From contig NZ_RKHO01000001.1 of assembly GCF_003752505.1 (NCBI RefSeq), forward strand, positions 3,162,001-3,226,000: 64,000 bases of DNA, written 5' to 3'. The stretch comes from Nocardioides aurantiacus. GTDB taxonomy: Bacteria; Actinomycetota; Actinomycetes; Propionibacteriales; Nocardioidaceae. The position numbers were made by a program, and so were the translations under genes. The notes beneath the pieces were generated by a model. The model worked only from the letters and a program-made list of their open reading frames with translations. It made no database searches and had not been told where the DNA came from. Positions 1 to 8,427 of this stretch are shown piece after piece; position 1 is the stretch's first letter, and each line of letters opens with the position of its first letter.

Positions 1-1311
1 GTGCTCGTACTGCACGAAGTGCGTCGCCCACATCTGGTGCTGCCCGACGCCGGAGACGTAGACCGCCTCGGGACCGGCGATGGCCGAGAGCCGCTCGATG
101 ACGTACTGCGGGGCCAGGCCCTCCTCGGGGGTGTCGTAGCCGAGCGGGTAGCGCTCCTTGACGCCGGTCAGGAAGCTCACCCAGCCGGCGTAGTCGCCGG
201 TGCGGCCCTGCTGCTGCTCGGCGCGCAGCGCGGTGACCAGCTCGCTGATCGTCTCGCGGGCGTCGCCCACGATCGGGACGTCGGCGATGCGGTTCTTGCC
301 GATCTCCGCCGGGTCGATGTCGGCGTGGACCACCCTGGCGTTCGGGGCGAACGAGTCGAGGTTGCCGGTGACGCGGTCGTCGAAGCGGGCGCCGAGGCTG
401 ATCAGGAGGTCGCTCTTCTGCAGCGCCGCGACGGCCGCGACGGTGCCGTGCATGCCCGGCATGCCGAGGTTCTGCGGGTGGCTGTCGGGGAACGCGCCGC
501 GCGCCATCAGCGTGGTCACGACCGGCATGCCGGTCAGCTCGGCGAGCTCGAGCAGCTCGGCCGAGGCGTCCGCGCGGATCACGCCGCCCCCGACGTAGAG
601 GACCGGCTTGCGGGCCTCCAGGACGTGGCGGGTGGCCTCGCGGATCTGCTTGGCGTGCGGCTTGGTGACGGGCCGGTAGCCGGGCAGGCTCAGCTCGGTC
701 GGCCACACGAAGGTGGTCGTCGCCTGGAGCGCCGACTTGGCGACGTCGACGAGCACCGGGCCCGGACGACCGGTCGAGGCGATGTAGAACGCCTCGGCCA
801 CGACGCGCGGGATGTCGGCCGGGTCGGTGACGAGGAAGTTGTGCTTGGTGATGGGCATCGTGATGCCCCGGATGTCGGCCTCCTGGAAGGCGTCGGTGCC
901 GATCATGCTGGCGCCGACCTGACCGGTGATGGCCACGATCGGGACCGAGTCCATGTGGGCGTCGGCCAGCGCGGTCACCAGGTTGGTGGCACCGGGGCCC
1001 GAGGTCGCCATGCACACGCCGACGCGGCCGGTCGCCGCGGCGTACCCCTGGGCGGCGTGGCCGGCGCCCTGCTCGTGGCGCACCAGGATGTGGCGGATGG
1101 AGGAGTCGAAGAGCGGGTCGTACGCCGGGAGGATGGCGCCGCCGGGGATGCCGAAGATGTCGGTCACGCCCGCGTGCTCCAGCGACTTGATCAGGCTCTG
1201 GGCGCCGGTCACGGTGGGCGCCTCGGGGACCGCGGGGCCCTGCGCCACGCCCTGGGCCAGCCGCTGACCGGGGTTGGGACGTGTCGTCTGACCCGCGTGC
1301 TGCTCGCTCAT
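1..1311 (-). CDS. ilvB: Acetolactate synthase large subunit, 3' end outside window
   Basis: ThDP-dependent acetolactate synthase (acetohydroxyacid synthase), first shared step of valine, leucine and isoleucine synthesis; cytoplasmic. The 437 visible codons start with MSEQHAG and carry the ThDP-binding half ([13 protein letters not shown], then the catalytic glutamate in VRHEQGAGH), the ATSGPGATN and ITGQVG segments, and the central FAD domain with [10 protein letters not shown] and [12 protein letters not shown]. The reading frame runs off the left edge at ...[12 protein letters not shown], so the C-terminal ThDP/Mg domain is missing here. The ATG at 1311 is chosen because an in-frame stop lies three codons upstream. 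Expression is probably controlled by the leader peptide and terminator just upstream. ilvN and ilvC are expected beyond the left edge. Confidence 0.97.
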   Translation of the reverse strand, partial: MSEQHAGQTTRPNPGQRLAQGVAQGPAVPEAPTVTGAQSLIKSLEHAGVTDIFGIPGGAILPAYDPLFDSSIRHILVRHEQGAGHAAQGYAAATGRVGVCMATSGPGATNLVTALADAHMDSVPIVAITGQVGASMIGTDAFQEADIRGITMPITKHNFLVTDPADIPRVVAEAFYIASTGRPGPVLVDVAKSALQATTTFVWPTELSLPGYRPVTKPHAKQIREATRHVLEARKPVLYVGGGVIRADASAELLELAELTGMPVVTTLMARGAFPDSHPQNLGMPGMHGTVAAVAALQKSDLLISLGARFDDRVTGNLDSFAPNARVVHADIDPAEIGKNRIADVPIVGDARETISELVTALRAEQQQGRTGDYAGWVSFLTGVKERYPLGYDTPEEGLAPQYVIERLSAIAGPEAVYVSGVGQHQMWATHFVQYEH

Positions 1312-1352
1312 CTGCTCATCTCTTCGTCGGTCGTCAGGTGGTTCGGTGGCAA

Positions 1353-1387
1353 CAAAAAACCCCTCGAGCCGGTCGGCTGACGAGGGG
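1353..1387 (-). terminator. ilvB attenuator: intrinsic terminator hairpin
   Basis: Read on the minus strand, CCCCTCG pairs with CGAGGGG and an inner AGCC/GGCT extends the stem, followed at once by six U residues (1354-1359). It lies between the leader peptide stop (1419) and the ilvB start (1311), the arrangement of a transcription attenuator. It is the clearest U-tract terminator in the window. Confidence 0.85.
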
Positions 1388-1418
1388 TCGACGCGTGGCC
1401 GCGAGTCCGGCTGGGGAC

Positions 1419-1460
1419 TCAGCTCACGCGTCGCGTGCGTACGAGGAGGTCGGAACGCAT
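1419..1460 (-). CDS. ilvB leader peptide, 13 residues
   Basis: A short frame, [13 protein letters not shown], lies 31 nt before the attenuator hairpin. It has adjacent Leu-Leu-Val codons (CTC CTC GTA) and a later Val, the amino acids made by the downstream pathway. When charged tRNA-Leu or tRNA-Val is scarce the ribosome would stall there and disfavour the terminator. Leader peptides of this kind before ilvB are known from corynebacteria and streptomycetes. An overlapping alternative frame starting at 1473 lacks branched-chain codon clustering ([15 protein letters not shown]) and is less likely. Confidence 0.7.
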   Translation of the reverse strand: MRSDLLVRTRRVS

Positions 1461-1504
1461 GGCTCCAGCATGCCCCCACCCCCGTCAGGGCTCAACCCAG
1501 TGTG

Positions 1505-1533
1505 ACCGGCGTCCCAAGGAGTGGGACGCCGGT
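1505..1533 (-). terminator. Hairpin between the PCD-VOC gene and the ilvB leader
   Basis: Perfect 11-bp inverted repeat, ACCGGCGTCCC and GGGACGCCGGT, with a 7-nt loop, starting about 40 nt past the stop of the upstream minus-strand gene (1571). There is no U-tract, as is common for high-GC actinobacterial terminators. It may instead be an operator of the ilvB promoter, which should lie close by. Confidence 0.5.
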
Positions 1534-1570
1534 CCCGGATGTCGGACACCCCGGCCACGGCGCACGCCGG

Positions 1571-2233
1571 TCAGTCCCGCGCCTGCCAGGTGGTGATGCA
1601 CGACCGGTTGCCCTCGGGGTCCTCGACCACCCAGAAGGCCGGTGCCCGCTCGTCGTCGACCAACCGACCGCCGGCGCCGAGCACGGCCCGCAGCCGGTCC
1701 TCGGCCTGGTCGTGGGGCACCCGGACGTCGAGGTGCCAGCACTGCCGGCCGGCCTCGGAGGAGTCGCTGTGCTGGAACCACACCGACGGCCCGCGCGAGC
1801 CCGGGTCGACCACGTCGTCGGGCGAGGACCGGTCGTAGCCGAGCAGCGCGGCGTAGAACGGCGCCACCCGGTCCTGGTCGGCGGTGTCGAGCGCGAGCTC
1901 GAGGGTGTCGGGGACCTGGCCGGGCTCGACACCGAGCTCGGTCGCCGCCGCGGCGATCGCCGCCGCCAGCCGCAGGTCCCGGCGCGTCACCGCACCGACG
2001 TCGTGGCTGCTCAGCCCCACGGTCACGTGGGGGTAGCGCAGGTCGACGTCGGGGTGGTGGTCGGCCTCGTCGGCGAGCTCGGCGACGCGCTTCACCAGCC
2101 GCGCGCCGGTGGTGAAGTCGCCGGTGGCGTAGCGCACGACCACCTGGCCGAGCAGCAGCCGCCACCCGTCGGGGAGGCCGTCGCTGACCTCCTGGGAACG
2201 CAACGGCTGCCGGTCCTGCTCGCTGATCGCCAT
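1571..2233 (-). CDS. Pterin-4a-carbinolamine dehydratase-like domain fused to a VOC domain
   Basis: 220 residues in two domains. Residues 1-105 match the 4a-hydroxytetrahydrobiopterin dehydratase (PCD/DCoH) fold: DEADHHPDVDLRY puts His59-His60-Pro61, and His77 in LSSHD, at the same spacing as the catalytic histidines of DCoH. Residues 110-220 are a glyoxalase/VOC domain (LELALDTADQDRVAPFYAALLGYD; WVVEDPEGN near the end). The PCD part could recycle pterin or bind it; the VOC part needs a metal and its substrate is unknown. The fusion occurs in other actinobacteria as far as I recall. The start at the ATG is supported by TAGGGT 7 nt upstream. It stands alone, with a hairpin after it. Confidence 0.8.
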   Translation of the reverse strand: MAISEQDRQPLRSQEVSDGLPDGWRLLLGQVVVRYATGDFTTGARLVKRVAELADEADHHPDVDLRYPHVTVGLSSHDVGAVTRRDLRLAAAIAAAATELGVEPGQVPDTLELALDTADQDRVAPFYAALLGYDRSSPDDVVDPGSRGPSVWFQHSDSSEAGRQCWHLDVRVPHDQAEDRLRAVLGAGGRLVDDERAPAFWVVEDPEGNRSCITTWQARD

Positions 2234-2240
2234 GCGAGCG

Positions 2241-2246
2241 ACCCTA
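2241..2246 (-). promoter_or_regulatory. Predicted -10 (TAGGGT), leaderless promoter
   Basis: TAGGGT on the minus strand, 7 nt before the ATG at 2233. The spacing predicts that the transcript begins at or next to the start codon. Confidence 0.6.
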
Positions 2247-2271
2247 GACCCGGCTGCGGACAGCCCGGGTC

Positions 2272-2667
2272 CTAGAGCTCCAGCTCGTCGGCGAGCGCGC
2301 GCAGCAGCTTGGCCGTCGGCTTGGCGGTGCGGGCGTCGGGGTGGCGACCGTGGCGGTAGCCCTGCTCGACACCCTCGAGCAGCCCGATCAGGTCCTCCAC
2401 GATGGTGACCATCTCGTCGGGCTTGCGGCGCTGGGCGGCGCGGCGGTTCTGGCTCACCGAGGCCGGCGCCTCGAGGACGCGCACCTGGTGGGCCTGGTCG
2501 CCCTTGCGGCCCGAGAGCACGCCGAACTCGACGCGGGTGCCGGCCTTGAGGGTCTCGACCCCCGAGGGCAGGTTGGACGAGCGGACGTAGACGTCCTCGC
2601 CGTCCTCGCGCGAGAGGAAGCCGAAGCCCTTCTCGGCGTCGTACCACTTGACCTTTCCGGTGGGCAC
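2272..2667 (-). CDS. Cold-shock domain protein with C-terminal extension
   Basis: 131 residues; the first ~65 form a cold-shock (CspA-type) OB fold that binds single-stranded nucleic acid: [19 protein letters not shown], with RNP1 KGFGFLS and an RNP2 variant VYVRSS where most Csps have VFVHxS. The extra ~65 residues ([14 protein letters not shown]..., ending ALADELEL) are charged and probably helical, seen in the longer actinobacterial Csp proteins. GTG start, preceded by GAGAGGCC as a weak ribosome site. It is separated from both neighbours by about 40-95 bp, so probably monocistronic. Confidence 0.9.
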   Translation of the reverse strand: MPTGKVKWYDAEKGFGFLSREDGEDVYVRSSNLPSGVETLKAGTRVEFGVLSGRKGDQAHQVRVLEAPASVSQNRRAAQRRKPDEMVTIVEDLIGLLEGVEQGYRHGRHPDARTAKPTAKLLRALADELEL

Positions 2668-2761
2668 CGCAGCGGCCTCTCTGTGCGTCGGGGGTGGGTC
2701 GCGGTCCTGGAGGCCGCGACGGCCCAGCGTAGTGGGTGGTCGGCCGGGGCGGCCACGCAGT

Positions 2762-4192
2762 TCAGCGCCAGCGCTCGGGGTCCGGGAGCAGCGCGTTCAT
2801 CGAGCCGGACCGGAAGCCCAGCGGGTCGACCTCGACCGCGTCGAAGCCCGCGGCCCGCACCACGTCGAGGTGGTGGGCGGCCTCGTCGACCAGGTCGCGA
2901 TCGACCTCGACCCGGGCGGTCTCCCCCAGGTCGCGCACGCGCACGTCGCGCACCGCGTGCCCGGCCGTCTCGAGCGAGGCCCGCAGGTCGGCCTCCGCGC
3001 GCTCGACCCGAGCCAGCCGCGACGGGGTGATCTCGATGCCGTAGGCCACCCGCGAGGACAGGCAGGCCGCGGCCGGCTTGTCCCAGGTCGGCAGGCCCCA
3101 CGCCCGCGAGGCGGAGCGCACCTGCTCCTTGGTGATGCCGGCGTCCAGCAGCGGCGTCACCGCGCCGCGGTCGGCCGCGGCGGCGATGCCCGGGCGGAAC
3201 CCGGCGCGGGCGTCGTCGGCGTTGGTGCCGGTGGCCACGACGGCGTACCCCTCGGCGGCGGCCAGCGGGCCGAGCACCTCGAGCAGCTCGGACTTGCAGA
3301 AGGCGCAGCGGTCGCCGGCGTTGGCGCGGTAGCCCTCGCGGTCCATCTCGTGGGTCTGCGGCGTCAGCACCCGCACCCCCAGCGACTCGGCGAAGGTGCG
3401 GGCCGGGTCGCGCTCGGAGAGCGGCAGCGAGCTGCTGTACGCCGTCGCGGCGCCGACGCGGTCGGGCCCGAGCGCGCGCACGGCGGCCGCCAGCAGGAAC
3501 GCGCTGTCGGCTCCCCCGCTGAACGCCACCAGCACCCGCTCGTGGGCGCGCAGCGACGCCGCCAGGCGCTCGAGCCGGGCCTGCAGCACGAAGTCGTCGA
3601 GCCAGGCGGGGAACCCCGACAGGTCGTCGAGCACCACGTCGGTGCCGGCGGAGCGCAGCTGCTCGGCCGTGCAGCCGCCGGTGAGCACGGAGACGCTGGG
3701 CACGCCGGCCGCCTGCGCGCCCTCGACGTCGTGGACGTGGTCGCCGACGTAGAGGTGGGCGCCGTGGCGGCGCAGCACCTCGCCCTTGGCCCCGCCCCAC
3801 ACCTCGCCCTCGACCACGTCGACGTCGAGGCCGAGGTGCTCGACGTGCAGCCGGGCGTTGGGGGTGAACTTGCCGGTGACCAGCAGCGTGCGGCCGCCGT
3901 GGCGGCGTACGGCGGCCAGGGCCTCCGCCGCGCCCGCGGTCGCCGGGGTCGGGACGACCGCGGTGCCGGGGTAGATCTCGCGGAACCGCGCGATGGCGGC
4001 CGGCACCTCGTCGGCGGGCAGGTGCGGCCCCAGCAGCAGGTCGAGGGGCGGGCCGAGGTTGCCGGTCAGCTCCGCCACCGGGAGGTCCACGCCCAGCTCG
4101 GAGCCGAGCACCTCCAGCGTCGCCGCGAAGCCGGGGACGGTGTCGATCAGCGTCATGTCGAGGTCGAACCCGACCACCAGCTGCTCGTCCAC
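2762..4192 (-). CDS. HAD phosphatase fused to LarE-type sulfur transferase
   Basis: 476 residues. Residues 1-200 are a HAD-superfamily hydrolase: DLDMTLID (motif I), a VTGK segment (motif II region) and VGDHVHD (motif IV), like phosphoglycolate phosphatases. Residues 201-476 are a PP-loop ATPase of the LarE family: SGGADS at 225-230, RCAFCK at 296-300 and [11 protein letters not shown] with Cys377. LarE supplies sulfur to the nickel-pincer nucleotide cofactor; enzymes with three cysteines placed this way are reported to hold a [4Fe-4S] cluster, while the Lactobacillus type sacrifices one cysteine. No larB, larC or larA lies in this window. GTG start backed by TAGCCT 6 nt upstream. The exact substrate of either half is inferred. 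Confidence 0.85.
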   Translation of the reverse strand: MDEQLVVGFDLDMTLIDTVPGFAATLEVLGSELGVDLPVAELTGNLGPPLDLLLGPHLPADEVPAAIARFREIYPGTAVVPTPATAGAAEALAAVRRHGGRTLLVTGKFTPNARLHVEHLGLDVDVVEGEVWGGAKGEVLRRHGAHLYVGDHVHDVEGAQAAGVPSVSVLTGGCTAEQLRSAGTDVVLDDLSGFPAWLDDFVLQARLERLAASLRAHERVLVAFSGGADSAFLLAAAVRALGPDRVGAATAYSSSLPLSERDPARTFAESLGVRVLTPQTHEMDREGYRANAGDRCAFCKSELLEVLGPLAAAEGYAVVATGTNADDARAGFRPGIAAAADRGAVTPLLDAGITKEQVRSASRAWGLPTWDKPAAACLSSRVAYGIEITPSRLARVERAEADLRASLETAGHAVRDVRVRDLGETARVEVDRDLVDEAAHHLDVVRAAGFDAVEVDPLGFRSGSMNALLPDPERWR

Positions 4193-4198
4193 GACTCC

Positions 4199-4204
4199 AG
4201 GCTA
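4199..4204 (-). promoter_or_regulatory. Predicted -10 (TAGCCT) for HAD-LarE gene
   Basis: TAGCCT, 6 nt before the GTG at 4192; leaderless spacing. It shares a 65-bp divergent intergenic region with the plus-strand promoter at 4246. Confidence 0.55.
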
Positions 4205-4245
4205 CGTCCGTGTCCCGGGTCCGCGACGGGCCAGGGTCGGCCCCC

Positions 4246-4251
4246 TAGATT
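4246..4251 (+). promoter_or_regulatory. Predicted -10 (TAGATT) for membrane protein
   Basis: TAGATT, 6 nt before the GTG at 4258; leaderless spacing, near-consensus hexamer. Confidence 0.6.
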
Positions 4252-4257
4252 CGCAGT

Positions 4258-4716
4258 GTGCTGATCACCAACCACGTCCTGTCCGGCGCGCTGGTCGGCC
4301 GTGCGGCCCCCGGTCCGGTCTCGGCGTTCGCGCTGGGCGTGGCCTCGCACTTCGCGATCGACACGGTCCCCCACTGGGGCGACGACCGGATCTTCCTCCA
4401 GGTCGCGGTGCCCGACGGCCTGGTGGGCCTGGGCGCGATGGCCTGGGTGTGGCGCACCACCGAGGCGTCCGCCCGCGTGCGGGTCCTGGCCGGCATGGCG
4501 GGCGCGTGCCTGCCCGACGCCGACAAGCCCAGCACCCTGTTCTTCGGCCGTTCCCCGTTCCCGGCGGCCGTCGACGAGTGGCACCGCGGCATCCAGCGCG
4601 AGTCGGTGCGCCGGCTCCCCCAGGAGTTCGCGGTCGCGGCGCTCGGGGTGCTCGTGGTGCGGCGGCTCAGCCGCGCAGCAGGCCGTCGCGCAGCGCGACC
4701 GACGTCGTCGGGCTGA
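4258..4716 (+). CDS. Small membrane protein with HFAIDTVPH motif
   Basis: 152 residues with two or three hydrophobic segments (residues 8-30, 50-68, 76-86). SHFAIDTVPHWGDD and CLPDADKPS resemble the conserved His/Asp motifs of membrane-bound predicted metal-dependent hydrolases (YdjM/DUF457-like); this link is weak and function is unknown. GTG start is set by TAGATT just upstream. Its last 50 bp overlap the 3' end of the convergent epimerase gene, so the terminal RRLSRAAGRRAARPTSSG tail may be an accident of that overlap. Confidence 0.7.
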   Translation: MLITNHVLSGALVGRAAPGPVSAFALGVASHFAIDTVPHWGDDRIFLQVAVPDGLVGLGAMAWVWRTTEASARVRVLAGMAGACLPDADKPSTLFFGRSPFPAAVDEWHRGIQRESVRRLPQEFAVAALGVLVVRRLSRAAGRRAARPTSSG

Positions 4717-5914
4717 GCGGCAGCCGGGGCACGAGCGTGGCCCCGACGGCGTGGTAGACGTCGGGCTTGCCCGCCCAGGTAGTGGCGCTGGGCCGGTTGC
4801 CGGGGTCGAGCTCGTGGTGCCAGGAGCCGCGCTCGTGGTCGAGCAGGTGCGTCTCGGCGTACGACCACCAGGCGGCCTCGTGAGCGGCGTACGACGCCTC
4901 GCCGGTCGCCTCGTGCAGGGCCGCCGCGGCCGCGAGCGCCTCGGCGACCACCCAGTGCATCCGCTGGCGCACGACCGGGCGGCCGTCCCAGTCGACGGTG
5001 TAGACGAACCCGTCGGCGCCGTCGGCGTGCCAGCCCTCGCGGACCGCGGCGTCGAAGAGCCCGACGGCGTGGTCGAGCATCCAGGCCGGCGCGTCGGCGC
5101 CGAGCGCGGCGCGCAGGTGCAGCGTCAGCCGGGACCACTCCAGCCAGTGGCCGATGGTGGCGCCGTACGGCCGGAAGGGGTGGGCGGGCTGGTCGTGGTG
5201 GTAGTCGGGCAGCGGTGTCCAGGTGGCGTCGAAGTGCTCGGGGATCCGCCAGTCGTGGGCCGGGGCGAGGTCGTGGACGACGCGGGTGAGGATGCGCCCG
5301 GCCCGCTCGCGCAGGGTCGGGTCGTCGAGCACGTCGGCGGCCGCGAGCAGCGCCTCGACGCCGTGCATGTTGGCGTTGACGCCGCGGTAGCCGTCGAGCG
5401 CGGTCCAGGCGGCGTCCCACTCCTCCACCAGCATCCCGGCGTCGTCGTCCCAGAAGTGGTCCAGCAGCACCGCGACCGCGTCGGCCAGCAGCTCGCCGGC
5501 GCCGGGTCGACCGGCGGCGGCCGCGCTGGAGGCGGCCAGCACCACGAAGGCGTGCTCGTAGGCCGTCTTCGCGGTCGTCAACGGGCCTTCGGCGTCCACC
5601 TGCGCCCACCAGCCGCCGTGCTCGGCGTCGTGGAACCGGCCCCGGAGCCCCGCCAGCCCGACGTCGGCCAGCGTGGCCGCGCCGGGACGCCCCAGCAGGT
5701 GGCCGAGGGCGAACACGTGGGTCATCCGGCAGGTGATCCACAGCTCCAGCGGCCGGCCCGGCACCGGGCGCCCGTCGTCGTCGAGGTAGCCGAACCCGCC
5801 GTCCGGGTCGGCCGCCGCCTCGGCGAACCGCAGCAGCCGGTCGAGCTCCGCGGCCAGCCAGCGGTCGCCGCCGACCGCGCCGGCCGCGCCCGGGGTGCCG
5901 GCCCCGGTGGTCAC
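4667..5914 (-). CDS. AGE-family sugar epimerase/isomerase
   Basis: 415 residues, the usual size for N-acylglucosamine 2-epimerase/mannose isomerase-type enzymes, which have an (alpha/alpha)6 barrel and act on free sugars. Recognisable parts are LELWITCRMTHVFAL, AYEHAFVVLAASSA, GVNANMHGVEALLAA, IGHWLEWSRLTLHL, RMHWVVAEALAAAA and the closing DHERGSWHHELDPGNRP with conserved histidines. The GTG start overlaps the upstream stop by 4 nt (GTGA), so it is probably translationally coupled to the DUF885 gene. Which sugar is used cannot be told from sequence; mannose/glucose/fructose interconversion is a reasonable guess. Confidence 0.9.
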   Translation of the reverse strand: MTTGAGTPGAAGAVGGDRWLAAELDRLLRFAEAAADPDGGFGYLDDDGRPVPGRPLELWITCRMTHVFALGHLLGRPGAATLADVGLAGLRGRFHDAEHGGWWAQVDAEGPLTTAKTAYEHAFVVLAASSAAAAGRPGAGELLADAVAVLLDHFWDDDAGMLVEEWDAAWTALDGYRGVNANMHGVEALLAAADVLDDPTLRERAGRILTRVVHDLAPAHDWRIPEHFDATWTPLPDYHHDQPAHPFRPYGATIGHWLEWSRLTLHLRAALGADAPAWMLDHAVGLFDAAVREGWHADGADGFVYTVDWDGRPVVRQRMHWVVAEALAAAAALHEATGEASYAAHEAAWWSYAETHLLDHERGSWHHELDPGNRPSATTWAGKPDVYHAVGATLVPRLPLSPTTSVALRDGLLRG

Positions 5915-7581
5915 GACAGCCGGCTCCGCACCACGTCGTCGAGCACGCCGAGCGGCAGCGAGCCCGAGTCGAGCACCGCGGAGTGGAAGGCCTTGACCGA
6001 GAAGCCCTCCCCCTGCCGCGCCTGGGCCTCGGCGCGCATCCGCTGGATCTCCACGCGGCCGACCATGTAGGAGCAGGCCTGGCCGGGCGTGACGGCGTAG
6101 CGGTCGATCTCGGGACGCACCATCGACTCCCGCAGCGGCGAGTGGGCGACCATGTAGTCGATCGCCTCGCGGCGGCTCCACCCGAGCGCGTGCATGCCGG
6201 TGTCGACGACGAGCCGGCAGGCGCGCATCGAGTCGGCGGCGAGCATGCCGATCCGGTCGACGGGCCCGGAGTAGAGCCCCATCTCGTCAGCCAGCCGCTC
6301 GGTGTAGAGGCCCCAGCCCTCGGCGTACGCCGCGTTGTGGAGGTGCTTGCGGAACTCCGGCACGCCGGTGAGCTCGCCGGCGATGGTGAGCTGCAGGTGG
6401 TGGCCGGGGATGCCCTCGTGGAAGGCCATCGACTCCAGCTCGAAGGTGCCCCACGACGACGGGTCCTCGACGTTGATGAAGAACGTCCCGCCACGGCTGC
6501 CGTCGGAGGCGGGAGGGAAGTAGAACGCCTTGGCACCGGTGGTGGTGCCCTGGACGCCGCAGGGCGCCTGCGGGAGCACCTCGAACCAGTCCGGCATCGC
6601 CTCCCAGGCGCGCGCCATCGCGACCTCGGAGGCCTCCACCAGCTGCTCGCCGCGCTCGAAGTGCAGCGCCGGGTCGGTGCGCAGCGCGTCGAAGATCCCC
6701 TGGAGGTCGTCGGTCCCGACGACGTCGGGACCGAGCGCGCGGTACTCCTCGGCCAGCGCGGCCACCGTCTCCAGCCCGAGGTCGTGGATCTCCTGGGCGC
6801 TCTTGTCGGTCGTGGTGAAGTAGCGCAGTGCCGCGGCGTAGGACGCGTCGCCGCCCGGCAGGTGGGTCAGGCCGACCCGCTCGTCGGAGCGGGCGTGCTC
6901 GAGCAGCTCGTCGCGCAGCACGTCGCGGTAGGCCGCCATGCCGGGCCGGACCTCGTGCTCGACGACCTGGCGCAGCCGCGCCTTCCAGCCGTCGACGTCG
7001 AGCCCGTCCGGCGGGCGGGTGGTCAGCAGCAGGCCGTCGTCGGCCACGGGGGTGCCGAGGATCCGCTCGAGCTGCACCAGGGTGTCCTCGACCGCGAACG
7101 CGGCCGGGAGCCGGCCGGCCGCGACGCCCTCGCGGAGCCGCTGGGCGGCCTCGCGGTAGGAGCGGCCGACGCCGGCGTACTTGTCCACCAGCGCCTCGGC
7201 GACCTCCGGGGTCGGCAGCGCGAGCATCCCGGCGAGCAGCGGCATCGTGACCTGCGGCCCGAAGATCGGGTCGACCGCGATCTCGGCCAGCCGCTCCTCG
7301 AGCAGCGCCGAGCGGGAGCGGGCATCGTCGAGGAGCACGGCCCGGGTGATCCGGTCCTGCTCGTCGAGCCCGTCCGCGGGCACCGCCTCGGCGCGCTGCG
7401 CCAGGTCGCGCAGCGCCGCGACGTCGGCGTCCTCCGACGCCCGGTCGCCGCGCTCGAACTCCCCCGGCGCGCGGTAGTCGCCGATCAGGTGGGCGCTGGT
7501 CGGGTTGGTCGCGAGGTGGTGCTGCCAGTACTCCTCGGCCAGGCGGGTGACGGACTCGTGGGGGGTGGGGTCGGTGCTCAC
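5911..7581 (-). CDS. DUF885 family protein (putative zinc peptidase-like)
   Basis: 556 residues, the normal length of the DUF885 family. FHEGIPGHHLQ (HExxPGHH at 388-395) followed about 30 residues later by YAEGWGLYTERLADEMGLY is the metal-site signature of this family, related to M3-like zinc metallopeptidases. No signal peptide, so it should be cytoplasmic. Substrates of these proteins are poorly known; peptides are inferred. GTG start with TAGGTT 6 nt upstream. It heads a two-gene operon with the epimerase. Confidence 0.88.
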   Translation of the reverse strand: MSTDPTPHESVTRLAEEYWQHHLATNPTSAHLIGDYRAPGEFERGDRASEDADVAALRDLAQRAEAVPADGLDEQDRITRAVLLDDARSRSALLEERLAEIAVDPIFGPQVTMPLLAGMLALPTPEVAEALVDKYAGVGRSYREAAQRLREGVAAGRLPAAFAVEDTLVQLERILGTPVADDGLLLTTRPPDGLDVDGWKARLRQVVEHEVRPGMAAYRDVLRDELLEHARSDERVGLTHLPGGDASYAAALRYFTTTDKSAQEIHDLGLETVAALAEEYRALGPDVVGTDDLQGIFDALRTDPALHFERGEQLVEASEVAMARAWEAMPDWFEVLPQAPCGVQGTTTGAKAFYFPPASDGSRGGTFFINVEDPSSWGTFELESMAFHEGIPGHHLQLTIAGELTGVPEFRKHLHNAAYAEGWGLYTERLADEMGLYSGPVDRIGMLAADSMRACRLVVDTGMHALGWSRREAIDYMVAHSPLRESMVRPEIDRYAVTPGQACSYMVGRVEIQRMRAEAQARQGEGFSVKAFHSAVLDSGSLPLGVLDDVVRSRLS

Positions 7582-7587
7582 CGGTCC

Positions 7588-7593
7588 AACCTA
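7588..7593 (-). promoter_or_regulatory. Predicted -10 (TAGGTT) for DUF885-epimerase operon
   Basis: TAGGTT, 6 nt before the GTG at 7581, inside the tail end of the gap after the upstream membrane-protein gene (stop at 7591). Leaderless spacing. Confidence 0.55.
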
Positions 7594-8367
7594 CGAGGTC
7601 GGCTGGCCCTGCTGGTCCGGTCGGTCGGCCCGGCCCGGCGAGGGCGAGGCAGGCCCGGACCGCGCGACCAGGGACGCCGCGGCCAGCGCGAGGGCGATGA
7701 GGGCCCAGCCTCCGAGCTCGAGTCCTTCCTCGACGACGGCCTCCCACTCGTAGCCGATCTGGCCGTGGTCGAACCCGAGGGCGAAGAGTGCCGGGGAGGC
7801 CATCTCGAGCAGCACCGCCGCACCCAGGCCGAGCAGCGCCGCCACCACCAGCCGCCCCTCGGCCCGTCTCATCCTGGTGGCGAGGGCGAGCAGCACGAGG
7901 AGGACGAAGGCGAGGAGGGGGAGGTAGACGAGGGGCCAGAACGTGCGTGAGAAGTGGGCGATGGGCCCCAGCTGCGTCTTCCACTCCGAGACCCGCTCGT
8001 GCAGCTGGACCGAGTCGTCCAGCGAGAGGAAGGCGACCGCCCCCGCGACCGCCACCAGGAGCGCGGCGCGTCGGGTTGCCTGCGCTGCCAGCACCAGCAG
8101 CTGGAAGGCGACCGCGAACGTGACGACCACCGACGCCCACGAGAAGACCCCACCGTCGATGTCGAGGTTGAGGAGGTCGATCCCGAGGTCGAAGACCACC
8201 AGGTTGACGAGGTGCACGGCGCTCTGGACGAGGACGGCGAGCAGCACGAGCGGGACGCCGAACCGTCTCAGCCTCGCGGCGCCCGAGGGCTCGGGCAGGT
8301 CGTGGCCCAGGTCGGGCGCCCAGCTGCCGAGCACGCGGCCCGCAGCAGCGAGGATCCGGTCGATCAT
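7591..8367 (-). CDS. Polytopic membrane protein of unknown function
   Basis: 258 residues with about six hydrophobic segments (roughly 36-60, 75-98, 100-116, 144-165, 172-192, 218-237). Two acidic motifs sit at membrane edges: LSLDDSVQLHERVSEW and IGYEWEAVVEEGLELGGW, a pattern of Asp/Glu/His that hints at a metal- or lipid-handling enzyme. I do not recognise the family. ATG start preceded by a GGGGAG ribosome site. The stop lies only 10 bp from the next minus-strand start. Confidence 0.75.
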   Translation of the reverse strand: MIDRILAAAGRVLGSWAPDLGHDLPEPSGAARLRRFGVPLVLLAVLVQSAVHLVNLVVFDLGIDLLNLDIDGGVFSWASVVVTFAVAFQLLVLAAQATRRAALLVAVAGAVAFLSLDDSVQLHERVSEWKTQLGPIAHFSRTFWPLVYLPLLAFVLLVLLALATRMRRAEGRLVVAALLGLGAAVLLEMASPALFALGFDHGQIGYEWEAVVEEGLELGGWALIALALAAASLVARSGPASPSPGRADRPDQQGQPTS

Positions 8368-8427
8368 CTCCCCAGCATGCCGCAGATGCTCCCGACCGCC
8401 CTCCTCGGCGACGCCGGCGCGGTCGCC

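Noticed and set aside
1-1380. Long plus-strand reading frame opposite ilvB
   Set aside because: Antisense shadow typical of high-GC DNA; the minus strand gives clear acetolactate synthase motifs.
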